The notes beneath the pieces were generated by a model. It did no database searches. It worked only from the letters and a program-made list of their open reading frames with translations, and had not been told where the DNA came from. DNA of 64,000 nt from contig NZ_SSOC01000001.1 of assembly GCF_004801295.1 (NCBI RefSeq), positions 372,001 to 436,000 of the forward strand. The letters run 5' to 3'. Positions within the stretch are counted from its first letter, which is position 1. Every line of letters begins with the position of its first letter. The DNA is from Pseudothauera nasutitermitis. GTDB taxonomy: Bacteria; Pseudomonadota; Gammaproteobacteria; Burkholderiales; Rhodocyclaceae. Made by a program: the position numbers and the translations under genes. Shown here piece by piece: positions 16,175-25,774 of this stretch.

Positions 16175-19171
16175 TCAATCCTTGCGGACGGTTTCCACCT
16201 GCTGCAGCGGTTCGTCAGGCAGCGGCTGCACCGGCTTCGGCCGGCGGCCCAGCGGCTGCTGAGCGGGCGGCTCGACCTGGCCGACGGTGTCGGCGAGCTT
16301 GTCGCGGCTGGTCTCGATCATCACCAGGCCGCTCTGCTCCAGGGGGTCGCCGAGGTCGATCGGCGCGGCCGGCGAGTGCGACGGCGCCACATCGGCCGCC
16401 ACCGGTTCGGCGATCAGCACCGGCGCCGCTTCCACTGCGGCGGGCTGGACGATTTCCTCGGCAGGCGCGGGCTCGGCGGCAACGGCCAGCGCCACTTCGG
16501 CCACGGCGGGGGTTTCTTCCGCCGTACCGGCAGCCGCTTCCGCGACCACGGCTTCGGCCGTTTCCACGCCGTTCATCAGGGCGGGGGAGGCTTCCTCCGC
16601 CGTCACCGGCGCGGCGTCTTGCGCGGCGTCGCTGAGAGCCGGTTCGGCGGCCTCGTCCACGACCGGGGCCGGGACGTCGTCGATCGGCAGTTCGCCTTGT
16701 TGAGGCGCTTCCGTGCGAGCGGCCGGCTGGGCGGCTTCCTGCTCCGTGTCCGCTGCGGGCTGCGCGGCGTCCGCGAGGACCACCGGCAGCGGAGCCGGTG
16801 CGCTGTCCTCGGCCGGGGCGATGGTTTCCACCGCGCCGACCGGCACCGGTGCGGGGGCTTCGCTCTGCACGCCGCCTTCTTCCGCTGCTTCGCTGGCGCC
16901 TTCGGCGGCGATCACGTCGGTCGCGCCTTGCTCGCCATTGGCGCGACGGTCGCGGCGGCCGCGGCTGCGGCGGCGGCGCTTCTCGGTGCCGCCTTCCTCG
17001 CCGGCGGCCTGGGTGTCCGGCACGCTGTCGGCATTGCCTTCGATCGCTGCCGGCGCGACGAGCGCGGCGGTGGCGAGCTCGACGGCCGGCGTTTCGGCGG
17101 CCTTGTCGGTGGTGGCGGCTTCGGCGTTGTTGCGCGGACTGTTGCGGCCACGGCCGTTGCGGCCACGGCCGCCTTCGGCGCGCTCGGCCCGCTGCTCGGT
17201 GCGTTCAGGACGTTCGGTGCGCTCCGTCCGCTCGGCGCGTTGCGGCTTCTCGCGTTCCGCGGTCTGTTCGGTCTTGTCGGCGCGGCTGCGGCTGTTGCCG
17301 CCTTCCTCGCGTTCGCCGCGGGCGTTCTGGCCCTGGCCGTCACGCCGGTTGCGGCTGCCTTCGCGGCGCGTATCGCCGCGGCCGCGGCCACGGCTGTCGC
17401 GCTTCTGCGCGCCAGTGCCGGCGGCGGCAGGTTGCGCGGCCGGGGCGCTGGCCGGGCGTTCGCCGCGCAGCCAGCCCATGAGGCGGGCGAACAGGCCGCT
17501 GCCCTGGGGCTTGGCGGCCGGCGCGGCGGGTGCCGCCGGCTTGCTTTCGGCGATGGGGGCGGGTTGTTCGGGGGAGATGCCCTTGACTGCGGCTTCCGGG
17601 CGGGCCGGCTTGCCTTCGCCGTTCTTGGCCGGCAGGCGCAGGTCGGCTTCGGCCGGCTTGGCGGCCATCTGGTAGCTCGCCAGCGCGATGTCTTCCAGGT
17701 TGAGCTGGTCGTGGCGCAGGCGGATGATCTCGTGCTGCGGCGTTTCCAGGTGGCGGTTGGGCACGATGATGAGCTGGATCTTGTGGCGCATCTCGATGCG
17801 CGCGATGTCCACCCGCTTCTCGTTGAGCAGGAAGGTGCCCACGTCCACCGGCACCTGCAGGTGCACCGCGCCGGTGTTCTCCTTCATTGCTTCCTCTTCG
17901 AGGATGCGCAGGATGTGCAGCGCCGAGGATTCGGTGCTGCGGATATGGCCGGTGCCGTTGCAGCGCGGGCAGGGGATGTAGCTGGTCTCGGCGAGCGCCG
18001 GGCGCAGGCGCTGGCGCGACAGTTCGAGCAGGCCGAAGCGGCTGATCTTGCCGGTCTGCACGCGGGCGCGGTCGTGGCGCAGGGCGTCGCGCAGGCGGTT
18101 CTCCACCTCGCGCTGGTTCTTCTGCGACTCCATGTCGATGAAGTCGATGACGATCAGGCCGCCCAGGTCGCGCAGGCGCAGCTGGCGGGCGATCTCGTCG
18201 GCCGCTTCCAGGTTGGTGCGGAAGGCGGTTTCCTCGATGTCGGCGCCCTTGGTGGCGCGTCCGGAGTTCACGTCGATGGACACCAGCGCCTCGGTGTGGT
18301 CGATGACCACCGCGCCGCCGGAAGGCAGGTTGACCTGGCGGGAGTAGGCCGATTCGATCTGGTGTTCGATCTGGAAGCGCGAGAACAACGGCACGTCGTC
18401 GTTGTAGCGCTTCACGCGGTTGACGTTGTTGGGCATGACGTGGGCCATGAACTGGCGGGCCTGTTCATGCACGTCGTCGGTGTCGATGAGGATTTCGCCG
18501 ATGTCCGGCTGGAAGTAGTCGCGGATGGCGCGGATCACCAGGCTGCCTTCCTGGTAGATCAGGAAGGCGCCGGTCTGCTCCTGCGCGGCGCCGTCGATGG
18601 CGCGCCACAGCTGCAGCAGGTAGTTGAGGTCCCACTGCAGTTCCTCGGCGCTGCGCCCGATGGCCGCGGTGCGCGCGATCAGGCTCATGCCGGCGGGCAC
18701 TTCGAGCTGGTCCATGACTTCGCGCAGTTCGGCGCGCTCGTCACCCTCGACGCGGCGCGAAACACCGCCGCCGCGCGGGTTGTTGGGCATCAGCACCAGA
18801 TAGCGGCCGGCCAGGGAAATGTAGGTGGTCAGCGCGGCGCCCTTGTTGCCGCGTTCGTCCTTCTCGACCTGGACGATGAGCTCCTGGCCTTCGCGCAGGG
18901 CTTCCTTGATGCTCGATTTGCCGTCTGCGCCGGGCTGATAGTAGGCGCGGGCGATTTCCTTGAACGGCAGGAAGCCGTGGCGCTCGGCGCCGTAATCGAC
19001 GAAGGCGGCTTCGAGGCTGGGCTCGAGGCGGGTGATGACCGCCTTGTAGATGTTGCTCTTGCGTTGTTCCTTGGCGGCCGATTCGATATCGAGGTCGATC
19101 AGTTTCTGACCATCCACGATTGCGACGCGCAGTTCCTCGGCCTGCGTCGCATTGAAAAGCATGCGCTTCAT
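16175..19171 (-). CDS. rne: Ribonuclease E
   Basis: A 998-residue endoribonuclease that starts mRNA decay and processes rRNA and tRNA, probably as scaffold of the degradosome at the inner membrane. The N-terminus [21 protein letters not shown] matches RNase E, followed by the S1 domain (about 38-120), the catalytic core with DFIDM, and the zinc-link CPRCNG. Residues after about 520 are low-complexity: first Pro/Ala, then an Arg/Gly-rich RNA-binding part ([16 protein letters not shown]), then a long Ala/Glu-rich acidic tail. It is monocistronic with its own terminator and divergent from rluC. Confidence 0.97.
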   Translation of the reverse strand: MKRMLFNATQAEELRVAIVDGQKLIDLDIESAAKEQRKSNIYKAVITRLEPSLEAAFVDYGAERHGFLPFKEIARAYYQPGADGKSSIKEALREGQELIVQVEKDERGNKGAALTTYISLAGRYLVLMPNNPRGGGVSRRVEGDERAELREVMDQLEVPAGMSLIARTAAIGRSAEELQWDLNYLLQLWRAIDGAAQEQTGAFLIYQEGSLVIRAIRDYFQPDIGEILIDTDDVHEQARQFMAHVMPNNVNRVKRYNDDVPLFSRFQIEHQIESAYSRQVNLPSGGAVVIDHTEALVSIDVNSGRATKGADIEETAFRTNLEAADEIARQLRLRDLGGLIVIDFIDMESQKNQREVENRLRDALRHDRARVQTGKISRFGLLELSRQRLRPALAETSYIPCPRCNGTGHIRSTESSALHILRILEEEAMKENTGAVHLQVPVDVGTFLLNEKRVDIARIEMRHKIQLIIVPNRHLETPQHEIIRLRHDQLNLEDIALASYQMAAKPAEADLRLPAKNGEGKPARPEAAVKGISPEQPAPIAESKPAAPAAPAAKPQGSGLFARLMGWLRGERPASAPAAQPAAAGTGAQKRDSRGRGRGDTRREGSRNRRDGQGQNARGEREEGGNSRSRADKTEQTAEREKPQRAERTERTERPERTEQRAERAEGGRGRNGRGRNSPRNNAEAATTDKAAETPAVELATAALVAPAAIEGNADSVPDTQAAGEEGGTEKRRRRSRGRRDRRANGEQGATDVIAAEGASEAAEEGGVQSEAPAPVPVGAVETIAPAEDSAPAPLPVVLADAAQPAADTEQEAAQPAARTEAPQQGELPIDDVPAPVVDEAAEPALSDAAQDAAPVTAEEASPALMNGVETAEAVVAEAAAGTAEETPAVAEVALAVAAEPAPAEEIVQPAAVEAAPVLIAEPVAADVAPSHSPAAPIDLGDPLEQSGLVMIETSRDKLADTVGQVEPPAQQPLGRRPKPVQPLPDEPLQQVETVRKD

Positions 19172-19579
19172 TTTTGATCGTTCTCCCGCGAAGCATTCCA
19201 CGGGCAGGACGAACGGCGCGCACCATCGCGCTTACGGGTTCAGGAGCGGTTGGGTAGGGCTTCTTTCATCCGTTGTTGTCTGGCTTTGATGGGTCGGCTG
19301 GTCGATGTCTCTTGTTCTCACGGGCGCAGCCGGTTCCGGCGCACCGCGCGGGAACCGTTGATTCCTGCGTGGAAGTGACGCGTCAAGGTCCAGCGGTCAG
19401 GCTGGAGTGTGTCGAAGATTGCGGTTTGCGTTACCATCGACGCCTTTTTTGGGCGGCGATGTCGCGCTTCGGTCGTCCGGGAGCTCACCTCTGGGGGCTC
19501 GTCGCCGTCCTGCCGTCCGCGCATTCGCAGCGGGGGAGTCGGCGCAACCGGACCGTACCGAGCGGCAAGTATATTCGGG
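19172..19579. other. Intergenic region between divergent rne and rluC
   Basis: This 408-nt stretch contains no convincing gene. It should hold the rne promoter and a long rne 5' leader; in E. coli such a leader mediates autoregulation. A weak candidate rne promoter on the minus strand is TTGACG near 19390 with AATCAA 17 nt later. A TATATT element at 19570-19575 is too close to the rluC start to be its -10 unless the mRNA is leaderless. Confidence 0.5.
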
Positions 19580-20539
19580 ATGACGATGCAAGGTAAAGCA
19601 ATCGCGGTACGCCATGAACGGATCGACGAGGCGGCGGCCGGCCAGCGCATCGACAACTGGCTGATGCGCATCGCCAAGGGCGTGCCCAAGAGTCATGTGT
19701 ACCGCATTCTGCGCGGGGGCGAGGTGCGCGTGAACGGGCGCCGGGTGCGCCAGACCTATCGCCTGCAAGAGGGCGACGAGGTGCGCATTCCGCCGATCCG
19801 CATCGCCGAGCGCGAGGTCGATACGCCCGCGCCGGCCGGCAAGCCGCTGCCGGTGGCCTGGGAGGACGATGCGCTGGTGGTCATCGACAAGCCGGCCGGC
19901 AAGGCCGTGCATGGCGGCAGCGGCGTCAGCCACGGGGTCATCGAGCAGTTGCGCAGCCAGCGCCCGCAGGCGCGCATGCTGGAGCTGGCGCACCGCCTGG
20001 ACCGCGAGACCTCGGGCCTGCTGATCGTCGCCAAGAAGCGCTCCGCGCTCACCGCGCTGCACGACATGCTGCGTGCGGGCAGCATGGAAAAGCGCTATCT
20101 CGCGCTGGTGCCGGGGCGCTGGAGCAATCCGCTGCAACATATCAAGGCGCCGCTGTTCAAATATCTAACCGCCGACGGCGAGCGCCGCGTACGCGTCAGC
20201 GCCGAGGGCAAGCCGGCGCACAGCGTGGTGCGCCTGGTGCGGCGCTGGAAGCGCTTCTCGCTGGTCGAGGTGGAACTGAAGACCGGGCGTACGCACCAGA
20301 TTCGTGTGCACCTTGCCCACCTGGGTTTTGCGCTGGCCGGCGACGACAAATATGGCGATTTCGCGCTCAACAAGGCGCTGGAGGGCGAAGGCCTGAAACG
20401 CATGTTCCTGCATGCCGCCAGCCTGCGTTTCCGCCATCCGTTGACGGGCGAGGAACTGGCGCTGCAATCGCCGCTGCCGGAAGACCTGCAGCGTTTCATC
20501 GATCATCTGGATGCCGAGGACGAACCCGAACATGGCTGA
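19580..20539 (+). CDS. rluC: RluC, 23S rRNA pseudouridine synthase
   Basis: A 319-residue enzyme, same length as E. coli RluC, which makes pseudouridines 955, 2504 and 2580 in 23S rRNA. An S4 RNA-binding domain is at about 20-85 (GQRIDNWLMRIAKGVPKSHVYRILRGGEVRVNG). The catalytic motif HRLDRETSGLLI carries the nucleophilic Asp near residue 140, and KTGRTHQIRVHL follows. The ribosome binding site is weak; ATG at 19586 is an alternative start. It is divergent from rne, as in many proteobacteria. Confidence 0.95.
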   Translation: MTMQGKAIAVRHERIDEAAAGQRIDNWLMRIAKGVPKSHVYRILRGGEVRVNGRRVRQTYRLQEGDEVRIPPIRIAEREVDTPAPAGKPLPVAWEDDALVVIDKPAGKAVHGGSGVSHGVIEQLRSQRPQARMLELAHRLDRETSGLLIVAKKRSALTALHDMLRAGSMEKRYLALVPGRWSNPLQHIKAPLFKYLTADGERRVRVSAEGKPAHSVVRLVRRWKRFSLVEVELKTGRTHQIRVHLAHLGFALAGDDKYGDFALNKALEGEGLKRMFLHAASLRFRHPLTGEELALQSPLPEDLQRFIDHLDAEDEPEHG

Positions 20540-21218
20540 GCCTGCAGCGAACGCCGCGCAATCGGTGCGGGGTTTCGATCTGATCGTTTTCGACTGGGAC
20601 GGCACGCTGCTCGATTCGGCGGCGGCGATCGTCTCGTCGATCCTTGCCGCCTGCCGCGATCTCGGCCTGCCGGAGCCACCGGAATCGCGCGCCCGCCACG
20701 TGATCGGCCTGGGGCTGGGCGATGCCCTGCGTCATGCGGTTCCCGAACTGGCAGAGCGCGATTATCCGCGCATGGTGGAGCGCTATCGTCACCATTACCT
20801 GTCGCGTGACCACGAACTCACCCTGTTCCCCGGCGCTTTCGCGATGATCGAGGCGCTTGCCGCGCGCGGGCGCATGCTCGCGGTGGCCACCGGCAAGAGC
20901 CGGGTGGGGCTCGACCGCGCACTCGATCATTCCGGGCTGGGGCCGTTCTTCCACGCCACGCGCTGCGCGGACGAGTGTTTTTCCAAGCCCCATCCGGCGA
21001 TGCTGGAGCAGTTGATGGACGAACTGGGCGTACTGCGCGAGCGGGTGCTGATGGTGGGGGATACCACCCACGATCTGTTGATGGCGAAGAATGCCGGGGT
21101 GGCCGGGCTGGCGGTGAGCTTCGGTGCGCATCCGCGCGAGGTGCTGGAGGCCGAGGCGCCGCTGGCCTGCCTGGATACGCCGCAGGCGCTGTCCGCATGG
21201 CTGCACGCGAACGCCTGA
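20532..21218 (+). CDS. HAD-superfamily phosphatase, phosphoglycolate phosphatase-like
   Basis: A 228-residue hydrolase with all HAD motifs: DWDGTLLDS (nucleophile and acid Asp) at about 20, ATGKS near the middle, the Lys in FSKPHP and GDTTHDLLMAKNAG. The cap domain matches Gph-type enzymes. It starts 8 nt inside the end of rluC, so the two are co-translated. The substrate is unknown; homologues beside rluC are generic phosphoglycolate phosphatase-like proteins. Confidence 0.9.
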   Translation: MAEPAANAAQSVRGFDLIVFDWDGTLLDSAAAIVSSILAACRDLGLPEPPESRARHVIGLGLGDALRHAVPELAERDYPRMVERYRHHYLSRDHELTLFPGAFAMIEALAARGRMLAVATGKSRVGLDRALDHSGLGPFFHATRCADECFSKPHPAMLEQLMDELGVLRERVLMVGDTTHDLLMAKNAGVAGLAVSFGAHPREVLEAEAPLACLDTPQALSAWLHANA

Positions 21219-21547
21219 TCTGCGCCTCGGCCGATCTGGCCGACGGCGGTGGCGGGGTACGCTTCGAGGTCACCCGCTGGGGCGAGGCGCGCGCGGCGTT
21301 CGCGGTGCGCTACGGCGGCAAGGTGCACGCCTATCTGAACAGCTGTGCGCACGTACCGGTGGAGCTCGATCTGCTGCCCGGGCATTTTTTCGACCTCACC
21401 GGGCACTACCTGGTGTGCGCCGCGCATGGCGCACATTACCGCGCCGGCGACGGTTTCTGCGAGATGGGGCCGTGCAAGGGCAGGAGTCTGCGCGCGCTGG
21501 AGATCGTCGAGCGCGACGGACAGGTGTTCATCGTCGAAGAAGGCTGA
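21197..21547 (+). CDS. Rieske [2Fe-2S] domain protein
   Basis: A 116-residue soluble ferredoxin-like protein. The cluster ligands are CAHVP (CxH) and CAAHGAHY (CxxH), 31 residues apart in a standard Rieske fold, with a final GPCKG loop. The start overlaps the HAD gene by 22 nt, so it is the third gene of a rluC operon. The redox partner is unknown. Confidence 0.88.
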   Translation: MAARERLICASADLADGGGGVRFEVTRWGEARAAFAVRYGGKVHAYLNSCAHVPVELDLLPGHFFDLTGHYLVCAAHGAHYRAGDGFCEMGPCKGRSLRALEIVERDGQVFIVEEG

Positions 21548-22264
21548 TCAGGCCAACAGCAGGAACAACGCTGGGCGGCGGGCCAGTTCCGGGCGCGGCG
21601 CGCGGCGCCATTCGGCGACCGGCTGGCTGCGCACCCATTCCTGCGCGGTGGTCAGTTCGCGGGCGATGCACAGCCGGGTTTCGGCGCGGCACACGCGCAG
21701 CAGCGCGTCCAGCATGCGTTCGTTGCGGTAGGGCGTCTCGATGAAGATCTGCGTGCGCTGCTGGCGGCGCGATTCCTCTTCCAGCGCGCGCAGGCGGGCG
21801 TCGCGCTCGGCGTCGCCCACCGGCAGGTAGCCGTGGAAGGCGAAACTCTGTCCGTTGAGGCCGGAAGCCATCAGCGCGAGCAGGATGGAAGAGGGGCCGA
21901 CCAGCGGCACCACGCGGATGCCCAGCGCGTGCGCGCGCGCCACCAGGCGGGCGCCGGGGTCGGCCACCGCCGGGCAGCCGGCTTCCGACATCAGGCCGAT
22001 GTCGTGCCCGGCCAGCGCCGGGGCGAGCAGGGCATCGAGCGCGGCGGGGCTTTCCTCGCGCGGCAGTTCGCGGATGTCGGTGTCGCGCAGGGCGCCGGGG
22101 TAGTCGAGCAGCTTCAGTTGGGCGCGCGCGGTCTTGGCGTTCTCGACGACGAAATGCTGCAGGCCAGCCGCCACCGTCTGGGCCTGCGCGGGCAGGAAGT
22201 GCTGCCAGGGTACGTCGCCCAGGCTGACCGGAACCAGATACAGCGTGCCGCGCGGCGTACTCAC
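21548..22264 (-). CDS. Tetrapyrrole-methylase-family SAM methyltransferase (RsmI-like)
   Basis: A 238-residue methyltransferase related to RsmI, the 16S rRNA C1402 2'-O-methyltransferase, but shorter and with differences at the N-terminus (GTLYLVPVSLGDVPW). The MSEAGCPAVADPGARLV and VPLVGPSSILLALMASGLNG motifs are those of the SAM-binding fold. Its GTG start overlaps the maf stop by 4 nt, so the two are translated together. This RsmI paralogue is common beside maf in betaproteobacteria; its target is not known. Confidence 0.88.
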   Translation of the reverse strand: MSTPRGTLYLVPVSLGDVPWQHFLPAQAQTVAAGLQHFVVENAKTARAQLKLLDYPGALRDTDIRELPREESPAALDALLAPALAGHDIGLMSEAGCPAVADPGARLVARAHALGIRVVPLVGPSSILLALMASGLNGQSFAFHGYLPVGDAERDARLRALEEESRRQQRTQIFIETPYRNERMLDALLRVCRAETRLCIARELTTAQEWVRSQPVAEWRRAPRPELARRPALFLLLA

Positions 22265-22836
22265 GGCAGCTCCACGCCTTCGGCGCGCAGCATGCGGGCG
22301 AGTTCGATCAGCGGCAGGCCGACCAGCGCGGTGGGGTCGTCGCCGGACAGGGCTTCGAGCAGGGTGATGCCCAGCCCCTCGGACTTGGCGCTGCCGGCGC
22401 AGTCGAGCGGGCGCTCCTTGTCCACATAGCGCACGATTTCCGCATCGGAGAGCGCGCGGAAGCGCACGGTGGTCGGCACCGCGCCCTGCTGCACGCGGCC
22501 ATTGGCCGTATTGAGCAGGGCCAGCGCGGTATGGAAGACCACCGACTGGCCGCGCATGCGCTGCAACTGTGCAACGGCGCGCTCCACGGTACCGGGCTTG
22601 CCGAACACCTCATCGCCCAGGTGGGCGACCTGGTCGCTGCCGATCACCAGGGCGTCCGGGTGGCGCGCGGCGACCGCGCGGGCCTTGGCGAGCGCGAGGC
22701 GTTCGGCGGTGGCTGGCGGAGCCTCGCCCGGCAGCGCGGTTTCGTCGACCTCCGGCCGATCGGTCTCGAAAGGCAGGCCGAAGCGTTCGAGGAGCATGCG
22801 GCGGTAAGCCGAGGTGGAGGCGAGGACGATCTTCAT
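22261..22836 (-). CDS. maf: Maf-family nucleotide pyrophosphatase (YceF type)
   Basis: A 191-residue Maf/Ham1-fold house-cleaning enzyme. It has STSAYRRMLLERFGLPF at the N-terminus, RPEVDE, GSDQV with the catalytic Asp, and the SAKSEGLGITLLEALSGDDPTALVGLPL C-terminal motif. Placement beside yceD-rpmF-plsX matches E. coli yceF, which prefers 7-methyl-GTP. I chose ATG at 22836 because MKIVLAST aligns with family starts. It is divergent from yceD. Confidence 0.93.
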   Translation of the reverse strand: MKIVLASTSAYRRMLLERFGLPFETDRPEVDETALPGEAPPATAERLALAKARAVAARHPDALVIGSDQVAHLGDEVFGKPGTVERAVAQLQRMRGQSVVFHTALALLNTANGRVQQGAVPTTVRFRALSDAEIVRYVDKERPLDCAGSAKSEGLGITLLEALSGDDPTALVGLPLIELARMLRAEGVELP

Positions 22837-22889
22837 CGGGAGGCGCGGAAAGGGGCCGCACGGGCGCTTGCACCGGTGCGATGCCATCT

Positions 22890-22918
22890 TTGACAGGGGA
22901 AGCCGAAAATAATATCAT
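22890..22918 (+). promoter_or_regulatory. Strong sigma-70 promoter of yceD-rpmF
   Basis: TTGACA (22890-22895, perfect), 17-nt spacer, TATCAT (22913-22918, 5 of 6). The expected transcription start is near 22925, only about 3 nt before the yceD start codon at 22928, so the mRNA may be almost leaderless. Confidence 0.85.
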
Positions 22919-22927
22919 GCGCCCCTT

Positions 22928-23440
22928 ATGTCGCAACAAGGCTCCGATCCGGTCAGGCTGGCCGATCCCATCCGTTTTGCGCGGGATGCCCGCGTGGTGC
23001 GCGGGAACGTGGCGGTGGCCGGTCTCGGGCGGCTCGCGGATCAACTCACCGACGGCACCGGCACGGTGGCGTGGGAAGTGGTCGGCGAGGTCGGCGAGGA
23101 CCGCAAGGCGCGCCTGCTGCTGACGGCGTCCGGTGCGTTGCGCCTGCGCTGCCAGCGTTGCCTGGGCGCGCTGGAGTGGCCGCTGTCGCTGTCGACCACG
23201 CTGCTGCTGGTGCCGGTCGGGCAACCGATTCCGGAGGAAGAGCTGGAAGACGACGAGCAGGACGCCATCGAGGCCGTGGCCGACATGGACGTGGTGGCGC
23301 TGGTCGAGGAAGAGATTCTGCTCGCCCTGCCGATCGCCCCGCGACACGATGATTGTGAGGTTCCGCGCCCGGAAAGCGCGGACGAGAAGAAATCGCCCTT
23401 CGCGGCGCTGGCGGGTCTGAAGATCCCCACGCAGCGCTGA
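22928..23440 (+). CDS. yceD: YceD (DUF177), 23S rRNA accumulation protein
   Basis: A 170-residue protein of the DUF177/YceD family, required for normal 23S rRNA accumulation in bacteria and plants. The zinc-like CQRCLGALEW motif is at about 75-84 and an acidic stretch with EEEILLALPIAPRHDD follows. The N-terminus DPIRFARDARVVRG aligns with other family members, so the start is right even though a consensus promoter lies directly before it. It is co-transcribed with rpmF, 29 nt downstream. Confidence 0.92.
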   Translation: MSQQGSDPVRLADPIRFARDARVVRGNVAVAGLGRLADQLTDGTGTVAWEVVGEVGEDRKARLLLTASGALRLRCQRCLGALEWPLSLSTTLLLVPVGQPIPEEELEDDEQDAIEAVADMDVVALVEEEILLALPIAPRHDDCEVPRPESADEKKSPFAALAGLKIPTQR

Positions 23441-23469
23441 TGGGCACGATATTGTCTTAGGAGCATTTC

Positions 23470-23649
23470 ATGGCCGTTCAGCAAAACAAGAAGTCCCCGT
23501 CCAAGCGTGGCATGCACCGTGCGCACGACTTCCTGACCACCCCGCCGCTGGCCGTCGAAGCCACCACCGGCGAGGTGCACCTGCGTCACCACATCAGCCC
23601 GAACGGTTTCTACCGCGGCAAGAAGGTCGTCAAGGTCAAGGGCGAATAA
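23470..23649 (+). CDS. rpmF: Ribosomal protein L32
   Basis: A 59-residue basic ribosomal protein of the large subunit. The sequence begins [20 protein letters not shown], the usual L32 N-terminus, and has [15 protein letters not shown] near the end. The cysteines that bind zinc in some L32 proteins are absent, a zinc-independent form. The ribosome binding site is TTAGGAG, 7 nt from the start. It sits between yceD and plsX, with a terminator after it. Confidence 0.97.
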   Translation: MAVQQNKKSPSKRGMHRAHDFLTTPPLAVEATTGEVHLRHHISPNGFYRGKKVVKVKGE

Positions 23650-23670
23650 GCCCCGTCCTCGGACTCAAGG

Positions 23671-23706
23671 CGGCGCAGCGCCCCGGGCGCATGCGCCGTT
23701 TTTTCG
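23671..23706 (+). terminator. Terminator/attenuator between rpmF and plsX
   Basis: A GC-rich stem (CGGCGCAGCGCC / GGCGC-A-TGCGCCG, 3-nt loop, one bulged A) is followed by six T residues at 23699-23704. Transcription into the plsX-fab genes may rely on partial read-through or a further promoter. Confidence 0.8.
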
Positions 23707-23741
23707 TTCTGATTCCCCGTTTCATTCCACGCGAGTAGCCG

Positions 23742-24755
23742 ATGAGTGTCACCGTTGCGATCGACTGCATGGGTGGCGATCACGGTCCGTCCGTGACCGT
23801 TCCGGCCGCGCTGGCCTTTCTGCGCAGCCACGCCGCCGCCCGTATCGTCCTGGTCGGTCAGCCCGAGGTGCTCGGTCCGGCGCTGGGCAAGGCCGCCACC
23901 GAATTTGGCGAGCGCCTGCGCATCCATCCCGCCTCCCAGGTGGTGGGCATGGATGAATCGCCGACCATCGCCATGAAGAACAAGAAAGACTCGTCGATGC
24001 GGGTCGCCATCAACCTGGTGAAGGCGGGCGAGGCCCAGGCGGCGGTGTCCGCCGGCAACACCGGCGCGCTGATGGCGATCTCGCGCTTCGTGCTGAAGAC
24101 CCTGCCGGGTATCGACCGTCCGGCCATCGCCACCGTGCTGCCGTCGAAGAACGAGCGTGTGTACATGCTCGATCTGGGCGCCAACGTCGATTGCACGGCC
24201 GAGCATCTGCTGCAGTTCGGCATCATGGGCGCGCAGCTGGTCGCCGCCGTGGAGCATGTCGAGCGTCCGCGCGTCGGCCTGCTCAACATCGGCGAAGAAG
24301 AGATCAAAGGCAACGAGGTGGTGCGCGAAGCCTTCGCGTTGCTGCGCGCCAGCGATCTGAATTTCTGTGGCAACGTGGAGAACATCTACGACGGTTCGGC
24401 CGACGTGGTGGTGTGCGACGGCTTCGTCGGCAACGTGGCGTTGAAGACCACCGAGGGCCTGGTGCAGATGCTCACCGCCTTCCTCAGGCAGGAATTCTCG
24501 CGCGGCGTCTTCACCAAGCTGATGGCGCTGGCCGCGTTGCCGGTGCTGAAGTCATTCAAGAAGCGCGTCGATCACCGGCGCTACAACGGCGCGGCCCTGC
24601 TCGGCCTGCGCGGTGTGGTGGTGAAGAGCCACGGCTCCGCCGATGCCTACGGCTTCGAACACGCCATCCATCGCGCCGCCGAGGCGGCGGCCAACCGGCT
24701 CATCGAGCGCATCAGCGACCGCATGGCGGCGATGGCACAAGGGGAGGCAGCATGA
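23742..24755 (+). CDS. plsX: PlsX, phosphate acyltransferase
   Basis: A 337-residue enzyme making acyl phosphate from acyl-ACP for phospholipid synthesis. The N-terminus [22 protein letters not shown] and the motif [14 protein letters not shown] are diagnostic. It ends with an ATGA overlap with fabH, starting the fatty acid block plsX-fabH-fabD-fabG-acpP-fabF that is conserved in proteobacteria. Confidence 0.97.
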   Translation: MSVTVAIDCMGGDHGPSVTVPAALAFLRSHAAARIVLVGQPEVLGPALGKAATEFGERLRIHPASQVVGMDESPTIAMKNKKDSSMRVAINLVKAGEAQAAVSAGNTGALMAISRFVLKTLPGIDRPAIATVLPSKNERVYMLDLGANVDCTAEHLLQFGIMGAQLVAAVEHVERPRVGLLNIGEEEIKGNEVVREAFALLRASDLNFCGNVENIYDGSADVVVCDGFVGNVALKTTEGLVQMLTAFLRQEFSRGVFTKLMALAALPVLKSFKKRVDHRRYNGAALLGLRGVVVKSHGSADAYGFEHAIHRAAEAAANRLIERISDRMAAMAQGEAA

Positions 24756-25717
24756 TCTACGCACGCATCGCGGGTACCGGCAGCTATCTGCCCGGTGATC
24801 CGGTCAGCAATGATGATCTGGTCGCACGCGGGGTGGATACCTCGGACGAGTGGATCGTCGGGCGCACCGGCATCCGCAGCCGCCATCTGGCGCCGGCCGG
24901 CGTGAATGCCAGCGACCTGGCCCAGGTGGCCGCCGAGCGCGCCATCGAGGCGGCCGGCTGCATGGCGGACGACATCGATCTGCTCATCGTCGCCACGTCC
25001 ACGCCGGATTACGTGTTCCCCAGCACTGCCGCGCTGCTGCAGGCCAAGCTGGGCATGCGCAGCGGCGGCGCGGCGTTCGACGTGCAGGCGGTGTGCAGCG
25101 GCTTCGTGTATGCGTTGAGCATTGCCGAGAAGTTCATCCGTTCGGGCAGCCACAAGCGCGCGCTGGTGGTCGGCGCCGAAGTGTTCTCGCGCATCCTCGA
25201 CTGGTCGGATCGCGGCACCTGCGTGCTGTTCGGCGACGGCGCCGGCGCCGTGGTGCTGGAAGCCAGCCCCGCGCCGGGCATCCGTGCCAGCGCGCTGCAT
25301 GCGGACGGCAGCCACCATGCCATCCTGTGCGTGCCGGGCAACGTGGCCGGCGGCGTGGTCACCGGCGATCCCTTTCTGCGCATGGACGGGCAGGCGGTGT
25401 TCAAGTTCGCCGTCAAGGTGCTCGGCGACGTGGCCCTCGAGGTGCTCGAACAGGCCGGCGCCGTGCCGGCCCAGATCGACTGGCTGATTCCCCACCAGGC
25501 CAACATCCGCATCATCCAGGCCACCGCGAAGCGGCTGGGGCTGTCGATGGAGCGTGTGATCACCACCGTCGATGTGCACGGCAATACCTCGGCGGCCTCG
25601 GTGCCGCTGGCGCTCGATCTGGCGGTGCGCGACGGCCGCATCCGCCCGGGCCACCGCATCGTCCTCGAGGGCGTGGGCGGCGGCTTCACCTGGGGCGCGG
25701 TGCTGCTCGATTTCTGA
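24752..25717 (+). CDS. fabH: FabH, 3-oxoacyl-ACP synthase III
   Basis: A 321-residue condensing enzyme that starts fatty acid synthesis from acetyl-CoA and malonyl-ACP. The catalytic triad is present: Cys in [11 protein letters not shown], His in IPHQANIRI and Asn in [13 protein letters not shown]. The start overlaps the plsX stop by 4 nt (ATGA) with GGGGAGG just before it. Confidence 0.97.
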   Translation: MIYARIAGTGSYLPGDPVSNDDLVARGVDTSDEWIVGRTGIRSRHLAPAGVNASDLAQVAAERAIEAAGCMADDIDLLIVATSTPDYVFPSTAALLQAKLGMRSGGAAFDVQAVCSGFVYALSIAEKFIRSGSHKRALVVGAEVFSRILDWSDRGTCVLFGDGAGAVVLEASPAPGIRASALHADGSHHAILCVPGNVAGGVVTGDPFLRMDGQAVFKFAVKVLGDVALEVLEQAGAVPAQIDWLIPHQANIRIIQATAKRLGLSMERVITTVDVHGNTSAASVPLALDLAVRDGRIRPGHRIVLEGVGGGFTWGAVLLDF

Positions 25718-25774
25718 TCCAACGCATTGTGAACGCGGCCGTGCCCGTGGCGCGGTCCACACGTGGGAGGCACG

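Noticed and set aside
15989-19177. Very long open frame (over 1000 codons) on the plus strand opposite rne
   Set aside because: It mirrors the high-GC codon pattern of rne, has His/Gly/Arg-rich composition without any domain, and no ribosome binding site or promoter.
19273-19596. Possible small gene in the rne-rluC spacer
   Set aside because: No ribosome binding site, no family resemblance, and the region is expected to hold divergent promoters and the rne leader.
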